This document shows, piece after piece, positions 44,267 through 55,284 of a stretch of DNA of 64,000 bases. The position numbers and the translations under genes are program-made. Every line of letters begins with the position of its first letter. Positions within the stretch are counted from its first letter, which is position 1. Below the pieces are notes generated by a model. It was not told where the DNA came from. It saw only the letters and a list, made by a program, of their open reading frames with translations, and searched no databases. The stretch covers positions 1-64,000 of the forward strand of contig JAYMGJ010000215.1 in the NCBI GenBank assembly GCA_037178675.1, in the 5' to 3' direction. Origin of the DNA: Scleroderma bovista. Lineage: Eukaryota > Basidiomycota > Agaricomycetes > Boletales > Sclerodermataceae.

Positions 44267-46027
44267 ATGCGCCTTATCAGCGTGAAAGCTGTTCTTGATA
44301 TCCAAGGGAGTGTGGACGTTGACTCTGAAATCGAGGTCTTGGTTGAGCTCAACGAGAATTCGCCATATGCCATACTGTCTCATTGCTGGGGTGCACCCAA
44401 GGAAGAGGCGCAGTTCAAGGAGATGGAGGGCCTCGCACGCATGGACGCAGCTACGAGAGGGAAGATCCTCCAGCGCAGTGGCTATCAGAAAATCCTCGGG
44501 AGCTGCATCCAGGCTCGCAAGGATCAGCTTGACTGGCTGTGGGTCGATTCCTGCTGTATCAACAAAGAGAGCAGTTCCGAGCTATCTAAAGCAATCAACT
44601 CAATGTTTCGGTGGTACAACAAGTCAGAACGATGCTATGCGTACCTCCACGACGTCGACGACTCTACTTTTCCCGTTGAACACAACAAAGGCCGATTCAA
44701 CGAGTTCAACGGTCATCCAAAGTGGTTCTCACGTGGCTGGACTTTGCAAGAGCTCGTTGCACCCAATATCGTCCACTTTTTTAACCAGAAGTGGGAGTTC
44801 ATCGGTGATAAAGAGAGCCTTGCGACTGCTCTGCAGGATATCACGCTCATTCCCACCGATATCTTGAGCAATTCATCTGCTGGGATGTCGTTTCTGAGGG
44901 TGTCCATAAATTCGCCAGGTTCCATTTTGACGACATTGTAACAATCTCGAAAGCAGCTCGGATGGTCTGCTAGAAGGCTGTTGGACCATCCATTTCTCCA
45001 TGTGTGGCCCCAGGCAAATATGCTCTGGTCGTTGGACCTGCGAATGATTTCCTCCTGCAGACGGCGAAACGCGTTCTTCCCTTCCCCGTACAGCATCGGC
45101 ATGTGAACACCTAGGAGCCCCAACAACGAGTATGCTTGGTCCTCTTCTCGCGTCGTCTTCCGGTCTGCAGCCCATGACATGATTTGTGCAACGCTGGGAC
45201 GCTTCGAGGATATTCCATCTGCCAGGATATCAGACAAGCGGCTCCGCACGTTTAGCGTCACCAATGCTGGCATAGAAATATGGCTACCTCTCGCACGTTG
45301 TAGTGGCTCCGCGTCCCTCTTCAGAGCCAAGCTGGCGTGTCGTTCAGAAAGCTGGACCCCGGTGACCATTTTCCTGGTGTGCGTTGAATCCAACTATTCC
45401 CGATATTTTGGTCAATTTGAAACATTTTATCGTGCAAAGTTCCATTTTCAGCGGGTCTTTCTTCCCTACCCTGATGACGCAGACCACGGCAATTTCACGT
45501 TCGAAATGGACGTGAGAACACTGTCTTCTGATGGTTTCTCGCAGTACTGTGTCTATCCGGACGATTTGGAGTTTTCAGACGATTCCATGACCTTGTCGAA
45601 TATCAATGATTGTGCCGTCATCGTCTACAACCACATCCAAAGTCACACTGGCTTCGCAGTTGCACTTCATTACTGTTTTGGTCAACATCTGGTAAACGTT
45701 TCCTATTACGAAACTTCGGAGAAGTGGCGAGAGTATGCTCAGGAAGTACATCAACTCGGGCGAAAGGAATGCCTGGAAGACATCCTCCATGGAATTAAAG
45801 CACGGCAACGTGCGGGTATTAAACACATCCATCAGCCAGGATCCATTCGTGGTGTTAGGCTGACTTATGGAGGACTGTCAGGATCACGGAATCGCTGCAC
45901 AGTTACAATCGACGTTACCAAGTGCGTGGGTTGTTGCAGACCAAATTGGCAAGGATTGGATGATGTTAGTATCTTTTCTGCACAAATGCCTGAATCTGAC
46001 TGCCCGGGCCACGCCCTCAAAGTTTGA
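44267..46027 (+). pseudogene. HET-domain gene disrupted by an internal inversion
   Basis: HET domains occur in fungal heterokaryon-incompatibility and related cell-death proteins. The plus-strand frame starts MRLISVKAVLDI and shows the classic HET motifs: YAILSHCWGAP, WLWVDSCCINKESSSELSKA and WFSRGWTLQELVAPN. It then runs into TAA at 44939-44941. The continuation expected in this family (SVAQIMSWAADRKTTREEDQ, AYSLLGLLGVHMPMLYGEG, FRRLQEEIIRRSNDQSIFAW) is encoded on the minus strand between about 45225 and 44864. Downstream of 45231 the plus strand resumes with FSVTNAGIEIWLPL and reads open to TGA at 46027. Both plus-strand parts share one frame. As read here the product stops after 224 residues, so the gene is called a pseudogene; it could also be a switchable or misassembled allele. 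Confidence 0.85.
44858..45231. other. Inverted segment bounded by GATATC palindromes
   Basis: The segment 44864-45225 (362 bp) is in reverse orientation relative to the HET gene around it. Each border is the 6-bp palindrome GATATC (44858-44863 and 45226-45231). In the opposite orientation both junctions would read through in the same frame as the flanks, with no base gained or lost. No longer inverted repeats flank the segment and no recombinase gene is seen in the window. Confidence 0.85.
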
Positions 46028-46079
46028 TGCGGGTCCGCTTACCCTTGGGCTTATGAGGGATGCTATTCCTTTGTTCCCC

Positions 46080-47556
46080 ATGTGCCCAGTGTATAAGCTG
46101 CTCGTGGGTTCATCATGTACACGGCTTTTACTCGCCGATACTGACGTGGAAATGAAGGTGAGCGAGTGCATTTGTTTGGGGTTTAGGCTAACGAAAGATA
46201 GCTGGGCGACTATGGCTCCTTTCAAGAAAACGGAAGCTTCGAACGTGAAGGCAACATTTTCGACCTGGTTACCACGCTTGGAATACGCACAGGGTCATTT
46301 AACCCTGTTGAGCATGAGATCCGCCATGCAGATGGTGGAACGCTGGAGAACGGCTGTGTGAAGTCAGTCGCATATGACTGGGGATTTTGCCGTCTTCTAT
46401 TTCTTCGAAATCCCACCGGCTTGTCTATTCCAGACAACCAACATATCATCTCCTTGCTGAAAAGCCTATCTATTCATCTTCCTGACAAAGCTCTAGTGAC
46501 GGCTGTCGTAAAGTGTTCAGAGTGCGATTCTAAAGAAGACCACCGAGGTACCGTTGTGACATCATGGCTGCAATATGCTGGGAACAGTAATCCATGGAAA
46601 TATCTGTCGTTTTCAATTCCTGGTTTAGAGTCCGCACATGACCCTCCTGGTTCTTGGAAAAAGCTTCCTACTACTACTCCGTTGTACACCATAAAGACAC
46701 CCCTAATTTGGCTTCAAGAGACTGCAGATAGGGATACGAGGACACAGTTCAAGGAAATCAGGTAAGTTCGCCGACTTCGTCGACTGCTCGCAAACGCGGA
46801 TATTAGGTGTGCTAATACCACACTCGCGACTTGGGGTGTAGGGATAACTTTCATGCAATAGTCGACTGGGTACGTTCTCTCTTGATCATGTGGCCAATAT
46901 TCGACCTGTAGATGGAATTTACAGGTGGGGGAACCAGACAGCCCGAGCAGGGAGATGAAAGCCTGGGCTGCCATGGCTTTCTTAATGGACATATTTGGTG
47001 GATGGCACTTAACTGCATTTGTGGGCATTATCATCCTTTCATGACATCTACTAGTGCTTCACATTTTTGAAATTTGTCAGATTGGCCGTTTGGATTTCTT
47101 CGACGAACTACCCTCAATTGTGGCTACTGGATTCGGAGGACAGCACACTGTCCCGACTATTCTTCCTCCTGCCACGTACGAAGAAAAGAGGCAAAGGGTA
47201 CTTCGGTGTGTCCAGTTGATCAAAGCGACCCTCGACGATGAAGAGTGGTATTCAACGTTCGCGTCAAAGCTCAAATCTAAAGTCTTTGGTGCGGAGGTAA
47301 GTTTACTCTCTTGTTTTTTACCCGAGAACGACCGTTTACGGTGAAACAGTTACTTCGCATCACCGGTGTTACATTCATGGAGTCACAGGGTATATCTCGA
47401 AATCTACGAGACCCCTTCTCTCGCATCAGGTCCAGTGTGAAAAAGAATGATAGTGGGGAAGGTGATGAAAACAGGTTTGACTCGTCTCCCCAACCCATTT
47501 ACGATGCATTAAGTCCAAACGGAGGCGACACATGCAGTTGCTCGTACACGAAGTAA
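46080..47556 (+). CDS. Hypothetical protein, LGDYG...EGNIF type (6 exons)
   Basis: Exons 46080-46157, 46202-46761, 46842-46869, 46925-47020, 47081-47296 and 47350-47556 join to 394 residues. The start MCPVYKLLVGSSCTRLLLAD and LGDYGSFQENGSFEREGNIF resemble a large family of mushroom hypothetical proteins whose N-terminus reads LGDYG then EGNIY. NQHIISLLKSLSIHLPDKAL, FKEIRDNFHAIVDW, WAAMAFLMDIFGGWHLTAF and RLDFFDELPSIVATGFGGQ are further features; none points to a known activity. Introns are 44-80 nt with good ends. The frame ends GGDTCSCSYTK, but a coiled-coil-like stretch (MQLLVHEVKALRNRLGG) continues in another frame from 47532, as if one base were missing near 47530. The gene may therefore be slightly broken at its 3' end. 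Function unknown. Confidence 0.68.
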
Positions 47557-48697
47557 AGGCCCTTCGAAACAGGCTAGGCGGTGTAACTGACAGTAATGAA
47601 CTACGAGCCTTAGAGGAAGACGTCACGGGCAAGGTGACTAATGTCAACAGTCCCATCATTAGATCCTCGAATCACGTACCCCAAAGATTACACTAATATG
47701 CTGGTGCGGTGTCCGATTTGAAGTCAAGCAGCTGCTCAGAAAGGCATGTGAATTGTCCTTCATTTTCCTGATTTGTTGCTAATATCAATCAGTTTATTGA
47801 TCGCATCGTAAATGACATGGAAGTGAGCGTTAAAGTGCGGATGACTCGGTCACATGTAAGTTAGTCTGGTGTCCCAGAACCAAAGGGGTGACTGTCCTAC
47901 CACCACCAGCTTTTGCGAAGCATCGGTATGTTCCTCCTGAGTGTCGCCAACGAGCGATTGGACGACGACCAGCGTCCGTTGGTACGGTGCGTCATGGTAT
48001 CGAATGTACGGCAGTAACATAGACACTGAGTACGTTTGTTTTGGTTGTAGCATAACATTAGATGCAGAGGCAGGGATCTCGAAGTACCAATTATTCCTCG
48101 CTGCGCGGTCTGTACGCATTGCCCAGATAGGTGATAACCAAACTTTCACGGAGGAGGAGCAGTCCTAGAATCATAAATTCGATACATGTGGCCATGTTGG
48201 TTGTATGCATGTTACGATATCGTATTCGTTGTCAATTCCCCACTAGTCTGGGGTTTATTGTTTCTAAAGCGAGATCTGTGGAGCATACCTGAACAATATG
48301 TGGATAAGCATGCATGAATCGCATGGCTGCCTCTCGCGAGTTGGGATGCAAGTTCTGAGATGGAAGTGGGTGTCTGGAAGGAGCGCAGAATCGAAGAGAC
48401 GTCTCACGAACGCTCTGGTGTCGGCGGTTTCACCAGGACGTCGTCCTTTGTCCTGGATTCAGACCCGGGCTGTCTGCAGTGATCCAAGCATGAGACAAGA
48501 TATCCACGTATCAGAACTAAACCCAACTCGTCGGCGACCAGAAGAAGCCGATGTATTTACTACCGGCGATGAATGAGAACTAGTAGCCTTTCGCAGGACA
48601 ACCATGCACAATCACATGCCAGTTCAACTTCATATGATGCCCACTCTGGCAGAGGCCCTTGATTCTCCATTTCGTATCTGTCCAGCTTGTCAGACAG
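47557..48697. other. Intergenic, possible 3' remnant then nothing
   Basis: The first 150 bp keep an open frame (from 47532) that looks like the lost C-terminus of the preceding gene (EVKALRNRLGG, ELRALEEDVTGKVTNVN). The remaining kilobase shows no recognised gene and should hold the ABC-transporter promoter. Confidence 0.45.
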
Positions 48698-51588
48698 ATG
48701 GCAAGCTCTTCGAAGTTGATGTGCAACGGCGCCCAAGTCCGCTCTGACATCTCACGACGGCTCGAACAGCTTCTCCGTAACCCATCGACCCGCCGCTCGT
48801 TGCTACTCCTCCTCACATCTGTCCTCGTCGTTCGTGGGGCTGTACTTCCTCCATATCGTTGTGGCAAGTCCTTACAAAAGGCGAAGTCAAGTAGGAAGGA
48901 GAAAGTGACCGCCTCATCTTTGCAAAAGCGAGATCGAGAACAGCATTCCTCTGATGCACAGTTCTTTCCTCTCAACCCATCACACTCATCAGCAACGCCA
49001 AACGGACATTTTCCAGTGCACTCCAGATCGAAAGGTGTACCAAGTACATTCATCTACCAGCTCCGCTCGCTTCTACGCATCGTCATACCCTCCCTTCGAT
49101 CGAAAGAGGTCTTTCTCCTCGCCGCACATTCTTACTTCCTCATCCTTCGTACCGTACTCAGTGTTGCTGTTGCGAGATTAGATGGGAAGATCGTTAAGGA
49201 TCTTGTCAGCGCGGACGGGCATGGGTTTATCAGGGGTCTGGGTCTGTGGTTCGCGCTTGCAATACCGAGCGTATATACGAATTCCATGGTACGTCCATGA
49301 CATGTATATATACTACAAAATCTAATCCATATCGACATGCTCGTACCCTTTGCTTTGCGTAGATCCGACATCTCCAATCAAAGCTCGCACTGAGGTTCCG
49401 CACCCGTTTGACGGAGTATATTCATGACCTATACCTTTCGCCACATCCACACTTGAGGTATTACCGCGTCCCACTTCATGGCGTCGACCAATACATTACG
49501 GCCGACGTCGAGGCGTGGTCGGAGAGTGTTGCTGGAATATAGTATGTCATCCGTGCAACTGTAAAGGTCATTGATATCGATTCATCTACAGCGGAAATTT
49601 GATGAAGCCATCACTCGACCTTCTTTTGTTCACGTCTCAGCTTGCGACGGAACTTGGCTTCAGGGGGACCGTGCTGCTCTTCGTAAACTACTACCTTACA
49701 ATCAAGGTATGTCGCCCTTTCTAATACACGTGCGTACGATGTATCATGGTTTCAGATTCTTAGCGCGGTCACCCCGGCGTTTGGTCAGCTTTCTGCTGTC
49801 GAGGCTCGTCTCGAGGGTGAGTACCGCGCTGGCGTGAACAGGGTAGGTAGGGAGAGCGAAGAAGTCGCGTAAGCTTGAAATCCTACCTTACTTTCCTCCA
49901 ATGCTAACTATTGCGTAGATTCTACGATGGCGGCGCGCGAGAACGCGATATCCTCACCCGCGTCTATCTTCGTCTCATCCGTCACGTAAATTCGATTTAC
50001 AAAATCCGCATCGCGTACGAATGGACAGAGGACTTTGTCATTAAATATCTCTGGTCAGCGGCTGGGTACGGTCTCATCGCGGTCCCTCTACTCTTTACGC
50101 GCAAACGGCGGATTGAGGATAAAGCAGGGTCGAGTTCGAATAGGGACGGGGTTATTGCGGATCGCACAGAGAGTACGTGGTCTCTTTCCCCCACGGTGGT
50201 TGTGATATCTCACCGGGGTTGTGCGATACAGCATATATTTCAAACAGGCGGCTTCTGATTTCCCTCGCAGATGCAGGGGGACGGCTTATGTACGCATACA
50301 AGGACTTGGTGGAGGTCGCTGGCCTCACTGGACGGTAGGCATCTAGCATGCTGCAGTGTATTGTACATTAATGACCATGTTGCTCAGATTGTACACCCTT
50401 ATGTCTACGCTACACCACCTACCTCGACTTCCTTCTGCGCTTCCCGGTGATGGTAACACTTTTGAGGTCAAAAACGCCGATGTCTGTATTCCCACTACAG
50501 CCTTACTCGTGTCTGAATCGCACAAAACTCTCACCGATGACACGTATGAGAACGGGGTGATTCCGGATTCACACGGCAGTTCTTCCACCCTTGTTCGCGC
50601 CCTGAGCGTGAAGCTGTGCCCCGGCATGCATCTAATGATCACGGGATCGAACGGCGTTGGGAAGACTGCCATTGCGCGCGTGCTCGCTGGTCTGTGGGCA
50701 CCAAGCGGGCCTCTTGCTTCTGTCACACGCCCGTCATCAGATATCGCGGGTGACAATGGCACAGGCCATAGGCCGAGACCTGGCGTGTTCGTCGTTCCGC
50801 AGCGAGCATATATGGTTGCGGGATCATTGCTGGAGCAGGTGATCTATCCCCAGTCATTAGGGATATTTTATGCGGAAGGCGGCGACGTTACTGAGTTGCA
50901 AATGATATTGGACGCTGCACATCTAGGATACTTGGTTGAGCGAGAAGGGGGATGGGAAACGGTGAAAGAGTGGAGGGACGTGTTGAGTGGGGGAGAGAAA
51001 CAGAGGGTGAGTATTGGATCACGAGCGTACACTGTGTATGTACTGATCTGCGATGTACAGATGGCGCTAGCACGCGTGTTTTATCACCGACCCAAATTTG
51101 CGATCTTGGATGGTAGGTTGTTGTTTTTACACGTCTTGAGAAGATCGTGTCATCTGACTGTGCGATCTGCATGTCCAAATAGAGTGCACGAGTGCGGTAT
51201 CTAGTGATGTGGAGGGTCAGATGTACGAACACGCCAAGTCGCTCGGTATATCCTTAATTACTATCTCACTGCGGTAAAGTGTCCATCCTGACACGAATCT
51301 GGGACAAGTGCCGCTGACATTTTCTATCCCAGACCATCACTGACAAAGTACCACACACATCTCCTCACACTAACTGGCGATGGCTCGGGAAGCTGGACGT
51401 TGACGTCTATTCTGAACAGCTCGTCTGCATCCACACCTACAAACGGAGTCGGGCGTGAAGAAGTGGGATCACCAGTTGATGGTGACAAGGAAATGGAGCG
51501 TGTGTTGGAAGAGATAAAGACACTAGAAAAGAAGTTGGAGGAAGCGAAGAGGTGGGAAAGTCGACTGGAAGAATTGAAGAAGCAATGA
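48698..51588 (+). CDS. Peroxisomal ABCD-type half-transporter (10 exons)
   Basis: An ABC half-transporter of the ALD/Pxa type that moves long-chain acyl-CoA or fatty acids into peroxisomes for beta-oxidation; such proteins work as dimers. Exons are 48698-49288, 49363-49541, 49592-49706, 49756-49868, 49919-50172, 50271-50334, 50388-51006, 51061-51112, 51183-51273 and 51333-51588, giving 777 residues. The membrane part includes [20 protein letters not shown] and [20 protein letters not shown]. The EAA-like loop is [20 protein letters not shown]. The nucleotide-binding domain has Walker [13 protein letters not shown] (about 525), Q-loop [15 protein letters not shown], signature VLSGGEKQR (about 638-645) and Walker B KFAILDECTSAVS. 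A C-terminal coiled coil ([17 protein letters not shown]) ends the protein. Pxa1 versus Pxa2 cannot be told. An upstream start is possible, so the first 60 residues are less sure. Confidence 0.92.
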
Positions 51589-52048
51589 TTTTACAGGTGT
51601 ACGGGTGGAATGGCAGGCCGAGCTGACAGTAATTATTTCAATATCCACCTTCGCATTACAATCGGTATTTCAGTAATAACTACTTTCCCTTAGAGAATGT
51701 AGAATTGGTGAGAGCTTAATTATTCTTTAAATCTCTGGTAGAAGGTATAGGGAGAAACATCCACGTATTGCTAGTTGGTATCAGGCAAGTATGAATCTGG
51801 TACCGTCACAAGAAGTACGGGGGGCCAGTGGTCATCAGTGTAGACATTGAATAGTTCGCGATTGTTGTGTTGATGGGTATGACAACGACATATGTACATT
51901 CCATCATACCAGCCTTTTCATTTCTATGTACATGATTGGCGTAGTCTTTTTGAGTACGCCCCTGGCCTACCTGTAGGTATATTTCTTGTCACACTTCGCA
52001 GCATTATTTCCACCCAGGCCATCCCTTTCGTGCCGCACACGAACGCAC
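51589..52048. other. Convergent 3' region, no gene seen
   Basis: 460 bp between the 3' ends of the ABC transporter (plus) and the first MATE gene (minus). No recognised feature. Confidence 0.5.
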
Positions 52049-54454
52049 CTAATGCGACTCGTCGGCTGGCTTACCCCCAGCCCTCTCTCTCGCCTTGGTA
52101 GCTTCAACCTCCCAATCAGCTCGCACGATCCCGATCCACACCGAGAGTATAGAAGAATACATCAGCGCAACCATGAGCCCAATCCAAAGCCCAGCGAGTT
52201 GGAAGTCAAAGTGGAATGCAAGAAGAATACCGATCGGGATGCCAAGGATATAATATGCACTGCTCGGGGGAGAGAAAGACCAAGCACCGAGAGACGGTAC
52301 CGGCAGGCGCGGTGAGGAATTGGAGTGAGAATACCAAAACATTAATCAGCCTCGGTCCTGTCAGCGACAATTAACCTACCTCAAATTCAACCATGCACCT
52401 ATCACTTGCATACCTCTCGCTCTGAGGACTCCACCGCCAACATTGTTGGTCCCGTCGAAAACCTGGTACACAGCGGTAATAGGTAGGACAGACGCTACAA
52501 TGGAGACAACCTCAGGGTCGTTATTGAACAGGTATGCCCATTTTGTGCGGAATACGAGAAACATGGTGCTGGATTCAATCACCGCGGCAGAGAAGACCGA
52601 AATGAGGAAGGAAATGATTTTAGAAGGCGAGACCATGTAAGAGGGAAGAATTAATCACGCAAAACATACCTCCAAATACATCCCACAGCTACGGCAATAG
52701 CCATCGAAGCATGGGTAACGATCCCAGCCCGACGAGCTTTACCCTCTCCAAGAAGATTTCCGACCCTATTTTTGCATCGTAAGTGTGGAAATAGACCGGG
52801 GAGCTTGGAATAGGAACCAAACAAAGAAACAACTCACCGGACAGATGTAGCCGCACCCAACGCAAACGGTGCCTGAAAGGTGAACGATGCAGATAAGAGG
52901 AGTACCGACTGCGCTGCAAGTGAAACTGGACCGAGACTAGAAAAAAAAACTCAATTAATACGATTTCGCCTGACCGCGTACCATATCATGCATGAACTAA
53001 TGGATGCTTACAAGCTGGCAGCCACTAGAAGCTTGTCAGCTTCGCCATAGGTTGTCGAAGACTGCCACTTACATCCAATCAATTCCCATGACCACCATGC
53101 CGATGCAGTCTGAACTGACATATTATTCAGAACAGATAGCATTCCTAGAGCGAATCTATCAATACAAGCGGGACTCACCAATTCCTGCTATGCCCAATCG
53201 GGCAAGTAAACCCCACCTTTGCCACACACCGCGTCCGATTGGGGTCCAGGCCGTACGCGGGACAAAGTAATAAGCGTATAGGATAGATGCAAGCAACACA
53301 AGGTTGAGGGAGAGTGAGGTCGCGATCGGTGCTCCTCGGAAGGAGAGTCCCAATGGATACACTGTTACCATGTACCATAAGACAAATGTCAATTTTCAGT
53401 AACATGAGTTCTTCTGGAGAAGGGGTCAATAGCGCACCAAAGTACCAATTGAGGAAAGCATTGAGGGGTGCAATAACTACAGTGATTCTTGCCGGGACAT
53501 CAAAGAGCCCTTGGCAGTGGAAGTACCGCCTGCCGACAGGTACATGTAATTATGGAGCAATGAAGCTATAGCAAAGAGCGTGCCTGGAGATACCGATAAT
53601 GCTATACGCCGGAAGGCCCAATGATGCATATTTGAGGTAGACAGCGGCGAGATGGGCCACCTCGGGGTCCTGCTTGAGGAAGAGGAAAATAGGTTCGGCA
53701 TTGAACCATATGGCAAGGATGGGCTTTGGGGACGGTTAATTCGGTGTGTGTTGGATGCATGAAAGAAACTGTGACTCACAAGGAGGCCAAATGGGGTCAT
53801 GAGGGCTATAATTATTAAGGCCAGGTAAGATGGAAGCAGGGAACATAAGGCTTACCCACTCTCTGCGTCCAAAGACCGACCATGTGTGGAGAGTCAGATG
53901 TCCATGCCGGAGGCAAGAGGGTGTCGAGAACGGAAGCGAAGCCTCGCACGATGCTATACCCTGTGACGGAGGCGGTCATCATGCCAAGCGTCGCAGCAGC
54001 AAGGGCAACGGTGGACAGATGCCCTATGCATATAACGGTCACGAGGAGAAAGGAATGTTCGAAGATTTGTGCGCTGTGATAGGAGGAGTGAGTAAGATAT
54101 CAATATATGTGAGGAAACGTACGCAAAAACGGGGATGGAATAACCTATAAGGATACGCAATTCTTGGTGGAACATCTGAGTTGATGGTATCTGTTCGCTA
54201 GAACGCGCAAGGCCGCCACTGTCGTCGATGGTTTCGTGGACGAGGGGGGCGGGAGCGTCGGGAGCGTCCGACTGGAGGAGTGGAGTGTGCTCTGAGATAT
54301 GTAACATGCTATCTCTGGGATGGCAGGAATCACCCTTGTTGTTGGTGACGCCGGGAACGACAGAGTCGGTACGATGACGATCATACTCATGAGAGTGGGA
54401 CGGGAAGCTACCACTCTGAGGGACCGACTGCGACGTCGACAGCTGGTTCGGCAT
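52049..54454 (-). CDS. MATE family efflux transporter, copy 1 (12 exons)
   Basis: A multidrug and toxic-compound extrusion transporter that exports organic solutes against a cation gradient. Exons in coding order: 54123-54454, 53856-54073, 53780-53805, 53584-53723, 53438-53529, 53179-53361, 53073-53114, 53012-53024, 52838-52936, 52670-52765, 52380-52568 and 52049-52259, giving 546 residues. A soluble N-terminus ([10 protein letters not shown], a dileucine-like sorting motif) precedes about 12 helices. Motifs are [73 protein letters not shown] and [20 protein letters not shown]. Exon 8 is 13 nt. The fourth intron (53530-53583) starts with gc where its paralog has gt. Exon borders match copy 2 nearly one for one, which supports the model. 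Substrate unknown. Confidence 0.9.
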
Positions 54455-55284
54455 GGCGAAGTGGATCACGGTAGAGATGAAGAACCTGTGGCGATTTTGG
54501 TCAATGCAATTTGAAGCAGCCAAGTTAGCCTATCCGACTCGGCAAGCTGTGCGACCATCATGTTGCCACTGATCGTACTAATGATACCAAGGTATGTCCG
54601 TCTGTCATCACACTGCATTGAACACCTGTTTTCTTGTATCAGTTATGTAGCTCGGACACAACGGAAATAATGGGTTCTCAGTAAACGGTGTCGGAAAAAG
54701 ATTGAACTTCGGGCCCGATCTGCAAACGAAGTCCCCTGTTTGGATTAGCTAGGTTCAACTTGTTCAACCAGGTTATTTGTCACGTGAAGCAGTTGAGCAA
54801 CGATCGATCATTTCACTTCAAGTGCATGTAAGATTATTAGCATGATGGTATGTGGATTCTTTGACCCCATGTAGGACTAGCAATTCTAGGCCTTCTGCGA
54901 TAAATCCCTGCGTTAATAATCCAATTACATACACAATAACTGATCCAATGTTCACTAGCATCTCGGTATCAAGGAAATACTCATTCTCACTTGTCAATTT
55001 CATGTAAGTTGATTCCGAAAGCCCCTCTTCCCCCTGGATATGTATTCGCATTGTACTGACATAGTTCGCGCCGTGCGACATTCCGACACTAGTACCAGTG
55101 CTTGTGGGACGGTGACTCTTCGCAAACACGTACAATTTGGACTGGTAAAAATATCTGCTTACATAGGGGGCTCTATTTGTGTGGAGGAGCCTGCAAGATA
55201 GTCCTAGTACATTCAAAAATATATCAATATACTCCTACAAGCGCAAAATGGACAATGTCATAGTAAGAGCCTAAGGTGCACGTA
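54455..55284. other. Intergenic MATE1 - GS-like, no gene seen
   Basis: About 830 bp between two minus-strand genes. It holds the promoter of MATE copy 1 and the 3' UTR of the glutamine-synthetase-like gene. No exon is recognised. Confidence 0.45.

Noticed and set aside
44713..45393. Long minus-strand open frame over the HET gene read as an independent gene
   Set aside because: Its central part is the inverted middle of the plus-strand HET gene; both ends are merely antisense to HET coding sequence, and it lacks the N-terminal HET motifs.
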